Source: Metarhizium brunneum
Taxonomy: Eukaryota > Ascomycota > Sordariomycetes > Hypocreales > Clavicipitaceae
Direction of reading: 5' to 3'
Assembly: GCF_013426205.1 (NCBI RefSeq)
Contig: NC_089428.1
Coordinates: forward strand, 2,294,001-2,358,000
Length of the DNA stretch: 64,000 bases
Positions 33,367 through 44,600 of this stretch are shown one piece after another. Each line of letters begins with the position of its first letter. Within the stretch, counting starts at the first letter, position 1. Under the pieces are notes generated by a model, which was given only the letters and a program-made list of their open reading frames with translations, made no database searches and had not been told where the DNA came from. The translations under genes and the position numbers were made by a program.

Positions 33367-34827
33367 CTACTTCCTTAAAAAGTAGTTGACCTGATAGTTC
33401 CGACGTCCAAAGGTAAACCAGATGGTGCAAATGAAAAAAGCAACAACTATCAAGACGGCGGACACGTAATTCATCTTCTCTGCCTCGGCAGGAATTTGGT
33501 ACGGGAAGCAATAGAACACGATGGCCACCACCGTCCAGCCCAACATGATCAAGTTAGCCATCAGGCCCAGCCTAGGGTACCAAAATGGCCCATGTCGAAA
33601 TGTAGACCGGCCTTGTACAAGCAGCAACACGACTGGAGTGCTGTAGCTAATGTACTGCAGGAGCAGTCCTGTCGAGATCAGAGAATTAAAGGCAAGTTCT
33701 GACGCGAGGTATAGGCATCCAAACGCTGCGGAAAACGCGGCCGACCAGACAAGAGACCATACTGGCGTGGAAAACGGTTCAGGTGCGATTCTTCCCAAAT
33801 ATCGATGAAGCGGAAATCCTCTTTCTCGACTGATGGCCCATGATAGACGAGACTGCCATACCTGAATAGACCACAAGGCTCCGACTATGGCTACCAGAAT
33901 CGGGATCCAGATCCCCACAGCAACGGCTTTGCTACCGCTTATTTTATAAAACAGGATCAGGGCAGAGTTATCATCGTCTGCGTTAACGACCGGTACATTT
34001 ACAAACACGGACGTAATGACCAGGATACCAGATATAAACCCCACAACGATGCTCCACATCAACGCCCTCGGAATATTGGTGCTTGGTGAAGGAATCTCCT
34101 CGGCAAGATGTGTCACTAGGTCAAGGCAGCAAAGACTCCAATTGATCCCGCTTAGACCGGTCAAAAAGGCAATCCCGTCTTGCCATCCGCTCGTATTGGA
34201 TATGGTTGTGAAGAACGTCTCCGGGGTTGCGTGTTGGCGCGACGTGGCAAACAGCGTGACAAAGACCACCGCAGCTGATGCAACGCTGACGAATAGGAGT
34301 GCCTTGGAGATCTTGGGCAACGCTTGCTCAAAGAATGAGCAAAACATTGTAACCAAGTTCAGAATCTGGAAGGCGACGAAGCCCATCCAACGACGGTAGA
34401 CAAAATCCGGATTCAGGAAGCTGACGACGCCAAAGATACCCACTGACGCCGACAGACATGCGGACGCACCTGTGGCTACAGCGCCCAACCAGCTGATCAT
34501 GGCTGTACTATATGAGAGCCCGCGGCGTATACTTGGCGGCGCGAGCTGATTTACCCATATGTATTGGCCCCCGGGATGTGGCATCGCCGAAGCCAGCTCG
34601 GCAAGAGAGGAAGCCGTGGCCCATGCAACAACTATCAGGAGTATAAACCCCCAGAAGAAGAGTGGTGAGCCGCCCATGGGGACAGTGCTGCCTAGGACGA
34701 GGAGCAGCCCAACGGCCGTGTTGGTTGCCCCATAGCCTGTTCCTATGGCAGAGAGCGTCGTAAAGGCCTTTTGTGTCTGGAAAGAGGTGCCCTTGTTAAT
34801 GGTGGAGGGCTGGCTGGCTACCGCCAT
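33367..34827 (-). CDS. APC-superfamily amino-acid/choline-type permease
   Basis: Single-exon ORF of 486 residues from ATG 34827. Twelve hydrophobic segments alternate with short loops. Motifs of the fungal GABA/choline/amino-acid permease group are clear: FTTLSAIGTGYGATNTA in helix 1, SSLAELASAMPHPGGQYIWV in the helix 2-3 loop, and DLVTHLAEEIPSPSTNIPRA between helices 6 and 7, plus SWAISRERGFPLHRYL in the later loop. It therefore acts at the plasma or vacuolar membrane to import a small amine or amino acid; the substrate is not readable. It is divergent from a second permease of the same superfamily (36622-38208), but the two differ strongly in sequence, so they are not a recent tandem duplicate. 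Confidence 0.88.
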   Translation of the reverse strand: MAVASQPSTINKGTSFQTQKAFTTLSAIGTGYGATNTAVGLLLVLGSTVPMGGSPLFFWGFILLIVVAWATASSLAELASAMPHPGGQYIWVNQLAPPSIRRGLSYSTAMISWLGAVATGASACLSASVGIFGVVSFLNPDFVYRRWMGFVAFQILNLVTMFCSFFEQALPKISKALLFVSVASAAVVFVTLFATSRQHATPETFFTTISNTSGWQDGIAFLTGLSGINWSLCCLDLVTHLAEEIPSPSTNIPRALMWSIVVGFISGILVITSVFVNVPVVNADDDNSALILFYKISGSKAVAVGIWIPILVAIVGALWSIQVWQSRLSWAISRERGFPLHRYLGRIAPEPFSTPVWSLVWSAAFSAAFGCLYLASELAFNSLISTGLLLQYISYSTPVVLLLVQGRSTFRHGPFWYPRLGLMANLIMLGWTVVAIVFYCFPYQIPAEAEKMNYVSAVLIVVAFFICTIWFTFGRRNYQVNYFLRK

Positions 34828-36621
34828 GTTCCGCAGTGTCGCTGGTTATAGAGCCCGTGTGGTTTTCGCTTGGGGCGTCCATTTGAGCTCAACACAAGAC
34901 ACGGAGTACTGCGTAGCGACGAGGAGACAGAATGTAGGTGAGAACCCGAGCAGACATGTTTGCACTGCGCACGGCGAACTAATAAAGAACGGAGGTATTT
35001 GCTTGTAAAAGCGGCTTTGCAGGGCTAGCCTTGCCCATACAGTCAGATTGAGAAACACGGGAGCCATGACGATAGATACGATTGGAATATGCGGTCGAAG
35101 TTTCATCAAGTGTAACCGTGCTGCGCTTGATGTGGGTTCAGATCTCGCAGATGCCAATCAGTCGGCCGTGGAGGTTCCAGACAAGAAGGACGTGTCGAGG
35201 CGTGAATCCCTGCAGGTCCATTCTTGGCGAGATGAATCCTCTCCCGTGTCTGACACATTTCTCACTGGTAGATGAGCTTCTCAGATTGCGATTTCCCGGA
35301 AATACTATTGGAGTGCACGTCTGCCCTTGTGCCTCATGGTAGATGATGATCTGGTCCCCGATACCATGTACGCTACGCGAGTTGCCTGGTCTCATATGCA
35401 GCGTCTACTGATAATGATGAGCCTAGTAGCAGAGAATCATGGCGTTGACAATCTATCTCCTGGCGGCGGCACTTTCAAAAAAGGAAGATGGTCTCACAAA
35501 GAGGCAGCACGCACTACTATTACGAACGGCACCAAGTTTGGAGGACACGACACACATGTACTTGTCTGTGGACTTTGGTAACAGTGCAACCTGCCATGCC
35601 GTCTTGCTAGCGCTACACATTTCCCACTTGGCAAAGTCGACATGTTGGCTGTACAACTTGCGAAAAGACAGTAACCTTTTGTGCTCGGCCTGTCGGCGCT
35701 GGTATTGCAAATACTTGTGCAGAAGGCATGGTGCTGGTGTTGACAAAAGCGCTGGTTCGGCGGCGCTAGAGCAGTTATATTTTATTCATGATGGGCGACG
35801 GGGTTTTGGGGAATCGCTACTCGGCAACTATTTCGTTTGCGCCGATGTCCTATATCTACCGAGTATGCTCAATTCCATGGAGGCGAAGACAAGTGTCGCG
35901 TATCTCGACCATCTCTGCAACCGACGACCCGAACGCGGCAAGGCTTCGCGGGTTAGTCCATCGCTGGGAGTGGTGTGCCTGTCGAGTATGTTCCTGAATA
36001 TGTACTAACCTCCTCTGGGCTTTATCTTTCCTATATACGTATGCGAAAAATATTCTAGGGACGCTCCGACGGGATAAAGTCGACTTGCCGGTACCGGAAA
36101 ACGATAAGGATTGAACCATGGGCTTTCACAAGTGGTGCCCGGTCGGTGATGTGGCACCAGACAGTATCGACATTATAAAATACCGGCGTCAACGGCGGCG
36201 TGGGTCATGATTGCAACAGCCTGATGGCTTTATCTTCCGGGCTACCAAGTAGCGGGTATGGTCAACCACCGAGGAATTGCCACAATCTCGATAGTCGATG
36301 GTCCTTGGTTACCTCCGCACTTACATGTACGGCTCCAATTCGCGGGGGCGATGGCAGCCCTTGTACATCGGCTGTCGTGTTGTACTGGTTTCCACAAACT
36401 ACCGCATGTGGTTTTGGATCGACATCTAGACACAAAGCCGCGGAGACGGGGGTCGCGGGCCAGATGGGCAATATTTGGCGATAACAACATGACACTATTG
36501 TGGCTTGTGAGACTGACTATCAAACAATCGACTATAAGAAGTCGCCAGGGCTCCGCGCATCACAATCTGAGGAACTGATCATTCCGTTGAACCGGATTGC
36601 CAGACTGCACCGTTCCACGCG
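34828..36621. other. Divergent spacer between two permease genes
   Basis: Contains the promoters of both permeases. A 189-codon plus-strand ORF (35439-36008, true ATG) and minus-strand short ORFs have no recognised family; I treat them as unsupported. Confidence 0.4.
36022..36485. promoter_or_regulatory. Cluster of GATA-like sites upstream of permease 2
   Basis: Five GATAA-type elements lie within about 460 bp: TTATCT at 36022 and 36230 (AGATAA on the minus strand), GATAAA at 36073, CGATAAG at 36102 and GATAAC at 36480. AreA/NIT2-type GATA factors activate amino-acid permease genes under nitrogen limitation in ascomycetes (established). That this cluster works so is inference; single GATA sites are common by chance. 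Confidence 0.3.
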
Positions 36622-38208
36622 ATGCAGGGTTCTGGTGCCTCGTCCGGGGAACCGGCTTGCGCCATGGATCACAAAGCCACCCACGACCCGAAAGCAGCCG
36701 TGTCATCTGCAGCAGACGCCGAGTACATCAATGCGTCTGGACACGCTCAGGAGCTCCGTCGAAACTTCAGCCTCTTCTCTTTGGCTGGAATCGGCCTGGT
36801 CGTGGGCAATGTGTGGCCGGCCATCGGTGGCTCTATCCTGGTGGCCATCTTCAACGGCGGACCACCGGGCGTTCTCTACGAGTTCATGGCCGTCTCCGTC
36901 TGCTACTGGAACGTGGCCGCCAGCATTGCCGAGCTCGCCAGCGCCATGCCGTCGTCGGCCGGCGTGTACCACTGGGCCTCGGTGACGCCGGGGAAGCGCT
37001 GGGGCAGGCCGGTTGGCTTCTTCGCCGGGTGGTGGAATTACTTCGCCTGGCTGCTGGGCGCCGCGAGCATGACGTCCATCTTTGGCAATACCATTGTGCA
37101 AATGTACGCCGTCATGCATCCCGGCTTCGTCGCCAAGCAATGGCACGTCTTTGTCGCCTACGTCCTCTTCACCTGGCTCGCCTGCCTCTCCGTCATCTTT
37201 GGCAACCGCCTGATGCCGGGGCTGAACCGCGCCGGCGCCTTTTGCATAGTCGCCTTCTTCCTCATCACCGTCGTCGTCGTCACAACCGTGCCCGGGCTGG
37301 AGGGCCACCCCGGCCACGCCTCGTCGGCCTTTGTGTGGACACAGTGGACGGCAGACATTGGCTATCCCGACGGATTTGTCTTCCTGGCGGGCATGCTCAA
37401 CGGCGCCTACAGCGTTGGGCCGGTCGACGCCGTGACGCACCTGGCTGAGGAGATTCCGCACCCGGAGAGGAACGTGCCGCTCGCCATTGCCATGCAGGTG
37501 TCGATCGGGTTCGTGACCGGGCTCGCGTACCTGGTGGCGGTCCTGTACGCCGTCAACGACTACGACGGGCTGCTGCAGTCGCAGTATCCCATTGCCGAGA
37601 TATACCGACAGGCCACGGGCTCCGACGCGGGCGCGTGTGCCCTGCTGTCCATGATCCTCGTCACGATATCCTTCACCGTGCTGGGGCTGCACATTACGTG
37701 CGGCCGGACTCTCTGGGCGCTGGCCCGCGACGGGGCCACGCCCATGCAGGACAAGCTCATGCAGATTAGTCCCAGGCAGCATGTACCCGTCTACACGACC
37801 GTTGTTTCCGCCGTCCTGACGACCCTCCTTGGCGCCATCTACGTTGGGAGCACGACTGCCTTCAACGCCTTTGTCAGCGGCTTCATCCTGCTCTCCAGCA
37901 GCTCGTTTGTCGCTTGCATCTTGCCAAATATCCTGACGGGGAGGAAGAACATTCGCTACGGGCCCTTTCGACTCGGGAGAGTCGTCGGGTTCCTTGTCAA
38001 TGGCGTTTCTTGTCTTTATTTGCTGGTCTGGGGCGTCATTTACACGTTTCCGCCGAGTCTGCCCACCAATGCGGAAACCATGAACTACTCGTCTCTGATT
38101 TGGGGAGGGCTTACTATTTTCGTGGCCGTTTTGTGGTTTTTCAAAGCTAGCAAGGGCTATCGCGGGCCGTTGCAGGACGAATCTGTGAGGGGGCAAGGAG
38201 TGTCGTAG
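36622..38208 (+). CDS. APC-superfamily amino-acid/choline-type permease
   Basis: Single-exon GC-rich ORF, 528 residues from ATG 36622; an ATG at 36664 in a stronger context (GCCATGG) may be the real start, giving 514. Twelve membrane segments. Conserved motifs: FSLAGIGLVVGN in helix 1, ASIAELASAMPSSAGVYHWA in the helix 2-3 loop, DAVTHLAEEIPHPERNVPLA, and GRTLWALARDGATPM. This places it with fungal choline/GABA-like transporters (Hnm1/Uga4 relatives). Codon use is strongly GC-rich compared with the other permease, which also produces a long antisense open frame (36703-38196) that should be ignored. It shares an upstream region with the minus-strand permease. Confidence 0.88.
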   Translation: MQGSGASSGEPACAMDHKATHDPKAAVSSAADAEYINASGHAQELRRNFSLFSLAGIGLVVGNVWPAIGGSILVAIFNGGPPGVLYEFMAVSVCYWNVAASIAELASAMPSSAGVYHWASVTPGKRWGRPVGFFAGWWNYFAWLLGAASMTSIFGNTIVQMYAVMHPGFVAKQWHVFVAYVLFTWLACLSVIFGNRLMPGLNRAGAFCIVAFFLITVVVVTTVPGLEGHPGHASSAFVWTQWTADIGYPDGFVFLAGMLNGAYSVGPVDAVTHLAEEIPHPERNVPLAIAMQVSIGFVTGLAYLVAVLYAVNDYDGLLQSQYPIAEIYRQATGSDAGACALLSMILVTISFTVLGLHITCGRTLWALARDGATPMQDKLMQISPRQHVPVYTTVVSAVLTTLLGAIYVGSTTAFNAFVSGFILLSSSSFVACILPNILTGRKNIRYGPFRLGRVVGFLVNGVSCLYLLVWGVIYTFPPSLPTNAETMNYSSLIWGGLTIFVAVLWFFKASKGYRGPLQDESVRGQGVS

Positions 38209-38802
38209 TAGTCTGCGGGTACTTTGCGTTTTAATCTGATGCCAGGATCACTTTACAAAGGCGCCGAGTCTATTTATGAGCAAATTGTCGTGTCATAGTC
38301 TCGAGCTGGCTACTCGACTCGTTGCCGTCTTGCCGTCTGTCTAGTACAGCTGCTAACCTAGTATTCAATGGGCGTGCGGTAAATGGAAACGCAGGCGTGC
38401 AGAACGACCGTCGCAATTCGTAGTAATCACCGGATACCTTGTAATACTGTAGTTTCCGTAGCAATGTCACGACACCACAAGACTAGCGTGTAAGAGTTAT
38501 TATGGTCGTCATTGCGAGATTATATTAGAGCCTAGAGTTAATGTGGCTTTCATCTTACTTTCTAATACTATTAGCAGAATGATTTTCAACAAACTTGGGG
38601 TATAAACATCATTCTTAATGAATCATACACGGGAAAGGGGCCTTGCTACTAGCATTTGCGCACCAAGTACGCATGGGCTGCCAAAAGATCACTCAAAGCA
38701 CAAGGCAATAGCCGTCTTTTATCTTGTCAAACCAAAACCACCAACACTTGAATCGACATCTCCAGCCTCGAAACTAGCTCCATTCACATTATCCACACCA
38801 TC
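38209..38802. other. Convergent 3' intergenic region
   Basis: Spacer between the permease and the minus-strand membrane-protein gene, AT-richer than its flanks. No gene. Confidence 0.45.
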
Positions 38803-41689
38803 TCAAAGTTTTAATCTACTGGCACTTAACCTATTATAATTCGCGCCAAGATAATCCTCTCCCGGCCCCGGAATATGCAATTCCTCCCTGGAATACCTCC
38901 CCCTCCACGGCTTATCGTTGGCCTCTTCGAAAAAGTAATGCCGCAGCTCCGGCTCGTACGACACCCTCCAGGGGACGACGAGGTCCCTGCCCACCGGGCC
39001 GCTCCCGCAGCTCCCGTAGATCTGGGCACTCGGGGGACTATTCAGCGCCAGGGCAAACAGGGTCTTCGGCTCGGTGAAGTCGGTGATGACCCCGCCGTTG
39101 AGGAGCATGTACAGGATGCAGAACAGGCTCAGCGCCGGCACGATGAAGAGCACAATGTACCAGGCCTTCTGCCACGGCAGGGTGTGGCCGGCGGCGTACT
39201 CTGTTGTTTGGAGCTTGGCCTGGAACTCTTGCGTGGCGGCGGCGTCGAGCATTTTGGTGGGATGGTCCCAGCCGTGGTGGAAGGGCGAGTCGATGGCGCT
39301 CATGACGACGGTCGAGGCGAGATACGCGGACAGGGCTTCGGCAATGGTGGGGAAGTAGGGGTCGATCTTGGCTTCTTTGAGGATGAGCTGTGAGAGGGTT
39401 CGCGCGTTGGAGCCGTTGTTGACGCGAAGCCCGCCGTTGACATCCATGGACGTGGACCAGTTTTGGGCCACATCCTAGTTGGGATATTCTGGTTAGTATT
39501 GACAATAGTATGGGGTGTCGACGGGGGATACGGGGTCAAGAACGTACGGTCCAACCTAGTTGTAGTGTAGGGGGTTCTTTGGATGGTGGATGGATGCGGT
39601 TGTAGGCAGTTTCGTCGTTGGGGTTCTCGCACATGGCTTTCAAGGAAGCGCCGTGCGTGCCGGAGATGAGAATCTGAGTCGAGCAAACGTCCGACAGCCA
39701 CGATTGTGCCTCACAAAGAGTGTAGTCTTCAATTTCTAGGCTTTTGATGAGAATGTAAACGCTTCCGGACCCATTGATGGACATGTTTGACACCATGTTC
39801 ATGACCGGCGGAAACTGTGATCGTGGATGTCAGCGTGCTGGCGGTGTACCATAACCATCATCACTTACCGTCGACAGTATGGGTGGCGTTCGTCCGTACT
39901 TGGGACCCCATTTGAATAAATCATCTACCACGGTTTTGTTTGGAACATTGTCCTTCTTTCCAGCCTCACCCCAGGGGGGATAGTCAGCTCTATAGCCATC
40001 CGCTGGCACGACGTAACCTTTCACTAGTTTGTAGTCTTTCCTACTATTCGGCCACGACATGTAGACCAAGGGTGCAATTTCCTCCTTCTTCATATTGACA
40101 CACATGACGTTAACAGTGGGCGACACGACACTGGCATTAATGGCCACGTCTCCGACAAAGCCGTCCTGCAAGCGCGGCCTTTGATTCCTCTGCAGCTCGG
40201 CCGCACTGAAAACGCCAGGGTGCGGCATGGCCATGGTGACATTGTCAATGATGCGGCCGTATCTCTCAAAGTTGGTCGTCACGTTGCGGTGCTGCGTCTC
40301 GATCCACGCCGTTTCCATGGTCTTATTGCCGTTCAGCAAACTCGACGGCGTCGGCCGCTTGGCCGACGGCCGAGCAAGCTTCTTGAAATCTAGCCAGCGC
40401 TGCATAAAGCCCAGCAAATCCGTATACGACTGGCCGCAAAACTCTATACTCGTACACCCCCAGCCGTCCTTGCCATCGGGGTCGTCCTTCCCATAGAGAA
40501 TCGGGCATTTCCTCATGCCGTAGGGCATATTCCCGTACGAGGTGTACACTTCGCCTTTTAGTGTTTTGGACTGGACAGGCATTTGCTTCAGCTTGGGAGA
40601 AACCATGGCGGCGATCGCCGTCGTGTAGAAGAGCACCCCGAGCGTCGCGACAAGGGTCAGAAATCCAAGTAGGGACCGTATCGAGAGCCAGGTCGACTTG
40701 TACTGGAAGGCCATTGTGCCTGGCGAGTTGATCCAGTCCTTCATGCCCATCTCGGCAAGCGTGACGCCCTTGGTCATGCGGGAGACGGATCGCCTGCTTA
40801 GCGCTTGGCCGAGGCAGAATACAAACGCGACGGCAAAGGAGATTTCGACCGTCTTTCCTACAAACGAAACGGCGGATATTGTCGTAGATATCCTCGGGCC
40901 GCCGACCAGACCAATGGCAGGCACGGCAGGTTGCCGAACAGATACGGCAAATATGATGCTACCCATAACTAGGGAATACAGAGCGAGAAGTATCATCAGT
41001 AGGTTTTTTCTCTTATGCCAAATGTCAGTCTTGGCCCTGCAGTACCTTGGGGGTGCGCCTAGCCATGTGTTAGTATTAAACTACCTCGGCCTCATAACAT
41101 CTCTCATCAACTCACTAAATCTCTTGTTAAATGCTTCAGTGTCGTAATCCTCTTTCCCAGACTCCATGTCCGTTGAAGGGCTTTTATGGAGGATACCCAA
41201 GGGCGTATTCGGGGCCGGGGAATAAGCAAAAGGACGCGCATTCTGTCTCAGGGAAGCCGTCTCCTCGTTGACCTTTTTGGATATGAGTCTTTCGAACATA
41301 CTTGTCGATCTGTGGCCCGCCCACGGAGACCCCCTCGGTGACCTGCCGTTCGAGCTTGCCGGAGAGTCGAGCAGGCCTTTGCCGGAATCCGGCGAGGCCG
41401 CTTCCGAAGCGGACGTGACGTCGGGGGACTTGTCTACGCCAGACACCCTGCGGACTCTGACGGCCCTGGCTCTTTGATCTGGGAAGATGCCCAGGCTGTT
41501 GATTGTGTTTGACGGAGAATTGGTCTCTTCTTGGATGGAGTCGTCGTCTCCATTGCCGAGATCCAAGTGCTCATACCCGCTGGTGTTAAACACATTGGTC
41601 ACCTGGGGTGGGTTGGGCAGCGGGATAGGCGAGATATTGAATTCCTCGTCTTCATCTGGGGAATGTAAAGGCGGGCGGCTGTACGCCAT
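38803..41689 (-). CDS. Four-exon membrane protein with large extracytosolic loop (unknown function)
   Basis: Exons 41689-41116, 41058-39869, 39814-39548 and 39474-38803 join in phase (introns 57, 54 and 73 nt; the first has GTGAGT and a perfect TACTAAC) to 900 residues. ATG 41689 follows an ACA context; an upstream in-frame TTG is ignored. The N-terminal 190 residues are serine/proline-rich and probably cytosolic. Three helices follow near residues 207-300 (NLLMILLALYSLVMGSIIF, FAVAFVFCLGQAL, LLGFLTLVATLGVLFYTT). Then comes a loop of about 430 residues with many N-x-S/T sites and cysteines, and a last helix (WYIVLFIVPALSLFCILYML). This is a conserved fungal family without known function, sometimes mislabelled MCM2/3/5 in databases (my recollection). 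Confidence 0.85.
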
Positions 41690-44600
41690 TGTTGCCGGGG
41701 CTTCACGGCAGCCAATCTTCAGTTGCGGATGAGACGAAGCCAAGAAAATTGCTCGTTTTACTCATTAAGCGTCGACGACTAAACAAGAGAATTGCCGTTT
41801 CAACTCTCTAAAGACAGCAACTTCAACTTATTCGTATACAAAACTGGTAAGCAATCAAGGAGTATTGAAACGCTAGGAGGAACACCGCGTATTATACTCG
41901 TCCCCTCTACAGGTTAGATTTGCAGCCTCTTCTCCATATGATTACAAGTGGTCAAGACGCATGAGCGCCAACACCCCGTACAAAGGTGAAGTGGAAATTG
42001 CCACTTGCAGAACAGACTGATGCAGAACAAAGCAGGCTGGAAGCAGTGTGTGTTTTAGTGCAGACGCAAAGAGTCCTCATCTCACCACCACGCATGTAGC
42101 ACAAAAGAAGAGCCAGGTTCTGCTCGTGGCAACAAGGGGCTAGCAAGCCTCCCCAGCACACCGGCTCTCTGGCGAAATACAACGCCTGCCTTGCCGTCCG
42201 GTGCTCTCCCCGAGACAACATCGGCTGCAAGTCGTGTCCATTGCACTACGTGAATAACCTACGGAGCACACGGTGTAGCCTGCACATGAAAAACCCTGCA
42301 GGTGGCCCAAAGAAAAGCAAGCTCATGCATAGTTGGTAACACAAGGGCAAAGGGTCCGTCATCTCCACACAAGTCGTCGAGCACATGTCTCTCCGCGTTG
42401 TGAAACATGCGTCAAGTGTCTGATGATAAAGGGCTCGAGTCTGTCATCTCCATCATGTCACGACGCCCAGCTCGAACGAGGCAGCGAATCAAGGCGATTC
42501 CGACTCTTCTGCCCGACCAGCCTTAAGGAAACAGTGTGGGCAGCGCCAGCCAGCAAAGACTTATTTTTGGCAACGGCACGGAGCAGTTCCAAGACAATAC
42601 GGAGTAAAGGCTTGAAATTTCTGTGCCCGGGTACCTTCAAGCTTTCAGCTTCAAGATTGCCCGCCGCCCGCAATCTCACCCATTTTCGTTGATCAGCTTC
42701 CAGACAGAACAATGGAAACGTACTGTCTCACTTTCATTCGACCGGGAGAAAAGAAAAGAGCGTCGATTGGATACCGCGTTTCTAAATAAAGTGTCTGGTT
42801 GGCCGCCGGGACTTGTCCGCCCGCCCGCAGCCAGACTGCTGCGCGGGCTGCGCCGTAGACAGCCGGGGAGAGCGGACGCCGTGTTACACGATGAATTTGA
42901 TGGCCAGCTTGCAGCCCAGAGCGGCGGCTGTTGTCGCTGTTGTGTCCCAATTGTTCTGCACTCCTCTGCTACCAAGTCATCCTGATGGGGATTGTACGGA
43001 GTACCACAGTGCTGCCCGATGTCTGAATGCGTACACGCCGCGCAACGTCACTTCTCGATAAACAGCATTTGCTACCTTTTCCAGCCTCGTCAACTCTACA
43101 TCTTCTGTGAGAACTGACGATGCTCAAATGTGCATGGTCAGCATTCATCGACATGATCCAATCGCTCGGCCAATCGCGGGCAACTATCGGCCGCATAACT
43201 ACAACTCGGCATTGCACGAATGGAGCAGAGAGCACGCTGACCATGGCTCAAGCCATGACATTGGTGTTGTGAGCCCTGCCCGTACCGAGTAGTACATAAC
43301 TTGTTCCAAACCCGGGGTAAGCATGAACAACACGTGTTTGCAAACGGGCTTGTCCTTGGGTTTGGAGAGGGCCCGGCAGAGCCTCAACTTGTCGGTTCCA
43401 GCCGACCCAGAACCAGAATTCGACACCTCGCGGTTGTAGCGCTGTACTCAAACTACGGAGTAGTACTCCGTACTCATGGTAACGCTGTGCCATGTTTCTC
43501 CACGCGCTTTTGACAGGTCATCTGTAGCTGGGGTCCAAGGCGACCAGCGTCACACCCGGCGTTCTGGCTGGCACCCTTCCGCGAGTCTTGCTTATCCGAC
43601 TGGCCTTTGCCTGTTCTTATCAGAAGGCTCATTCAGAATCGTGAGCAGGCGCAACTAACTTCTCGGTAACAGGGGTGTAACTACTCGCGGTTGGTAACCA
43701 TGTGATCCAGTTGAGGAAGTTGTCATCGCTGGGAATTCTTCAACAGGGTGATGATGCTTCCAGCGAACTCGAAAGCATCCAAAACTGGATACGTCATCAA
43801 CAGAAAAGAAGAGGTGTGTCAACAGCTGATAGCTCGCCCACAGAGAGATCGCCCCTGGACCATACGACCTCCTTTTTGGCAGCCCAACACGCAGTAATGG
43901 AACCTCGCGCGATCAATATTCAAGACAGAGATAATTTTAGGAACAGCGTAGCAACTTCGGTCCTGTTTGCGCTCCTCGATCCCATCATCACCACGTCGTA
44001 CTTTACCCTGCCAACACGAATCGTCTCAGCCTCCACCCATCTTGGGCAACTTCTGAGTTTCTGGTCCTCAGTCTGCTCTGTCGACGTTGCATCCCTTGAA
44101 GTTTCGTCTGATGCTTCTTTTCTCTCAAGGCCGTGTGGCTTTCACCACTGATGCGGCATCTGAATTGGGACAAACAGCGACGTGACGGCGTCCATGTCCA
44201 TTTTCCGCCCATCGAATGATTCATAATGCATGTCGAGATCAGCACATTTCTCAGAATAAGGCAGTTCCTCTTCTCCCTTGTTGCCAAATCCATACTTGCT
44301 TTTTTTTCCTTTTTGCCACGTTTCGTCTCGCCATCCATTATCAGCCTTGCCACCCTGGCCACTGTAAGACTTGTAATCCTTGGTGCCTCCCATTTGATCA
44401 ACAGCACCAATTCCACATTCCTGAACCATGAGAAATGTTATCCTCTTCACTCCAGCCTTGGCCTCGTCCCCTGGGCATCAGCGCCAGCCCCCAAACCAGT
44501 CCTCTCTCACCCTTTGACCACCGCGCCCCCTCCCCATACTTTCTCCCTCCTCTTCCTGCTTTTTTTTTTTTTTTGCCCTTCAACATCTTTCTTCTTGTCA

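Noticed and set aside
35439..36008. 189-codon ORF between the two permeases
   Set aside because: Has a true ATG but no recognisable domain, signal or coding pattern, and lies in a promoter region. Left unannotated.
36597..37448. 283-codon plus-strand ORF overlapping permease 2
   Set aside because: Arg/His-rich translation of another frame of the permease; no domain.
36703..38196. 497-codon antisense ORF across permease 2
   Set aside because: It mirrors the GC-rich codon usage of the permease, has no ATG-supported family, and its sequence is low-complexity Arg/Gly/His-rich. Shadow frame.
43702..44151. 149-codon plus-strand ORF
   Set aside because: Starts with GTG only; no ATG until late and no recognised family.
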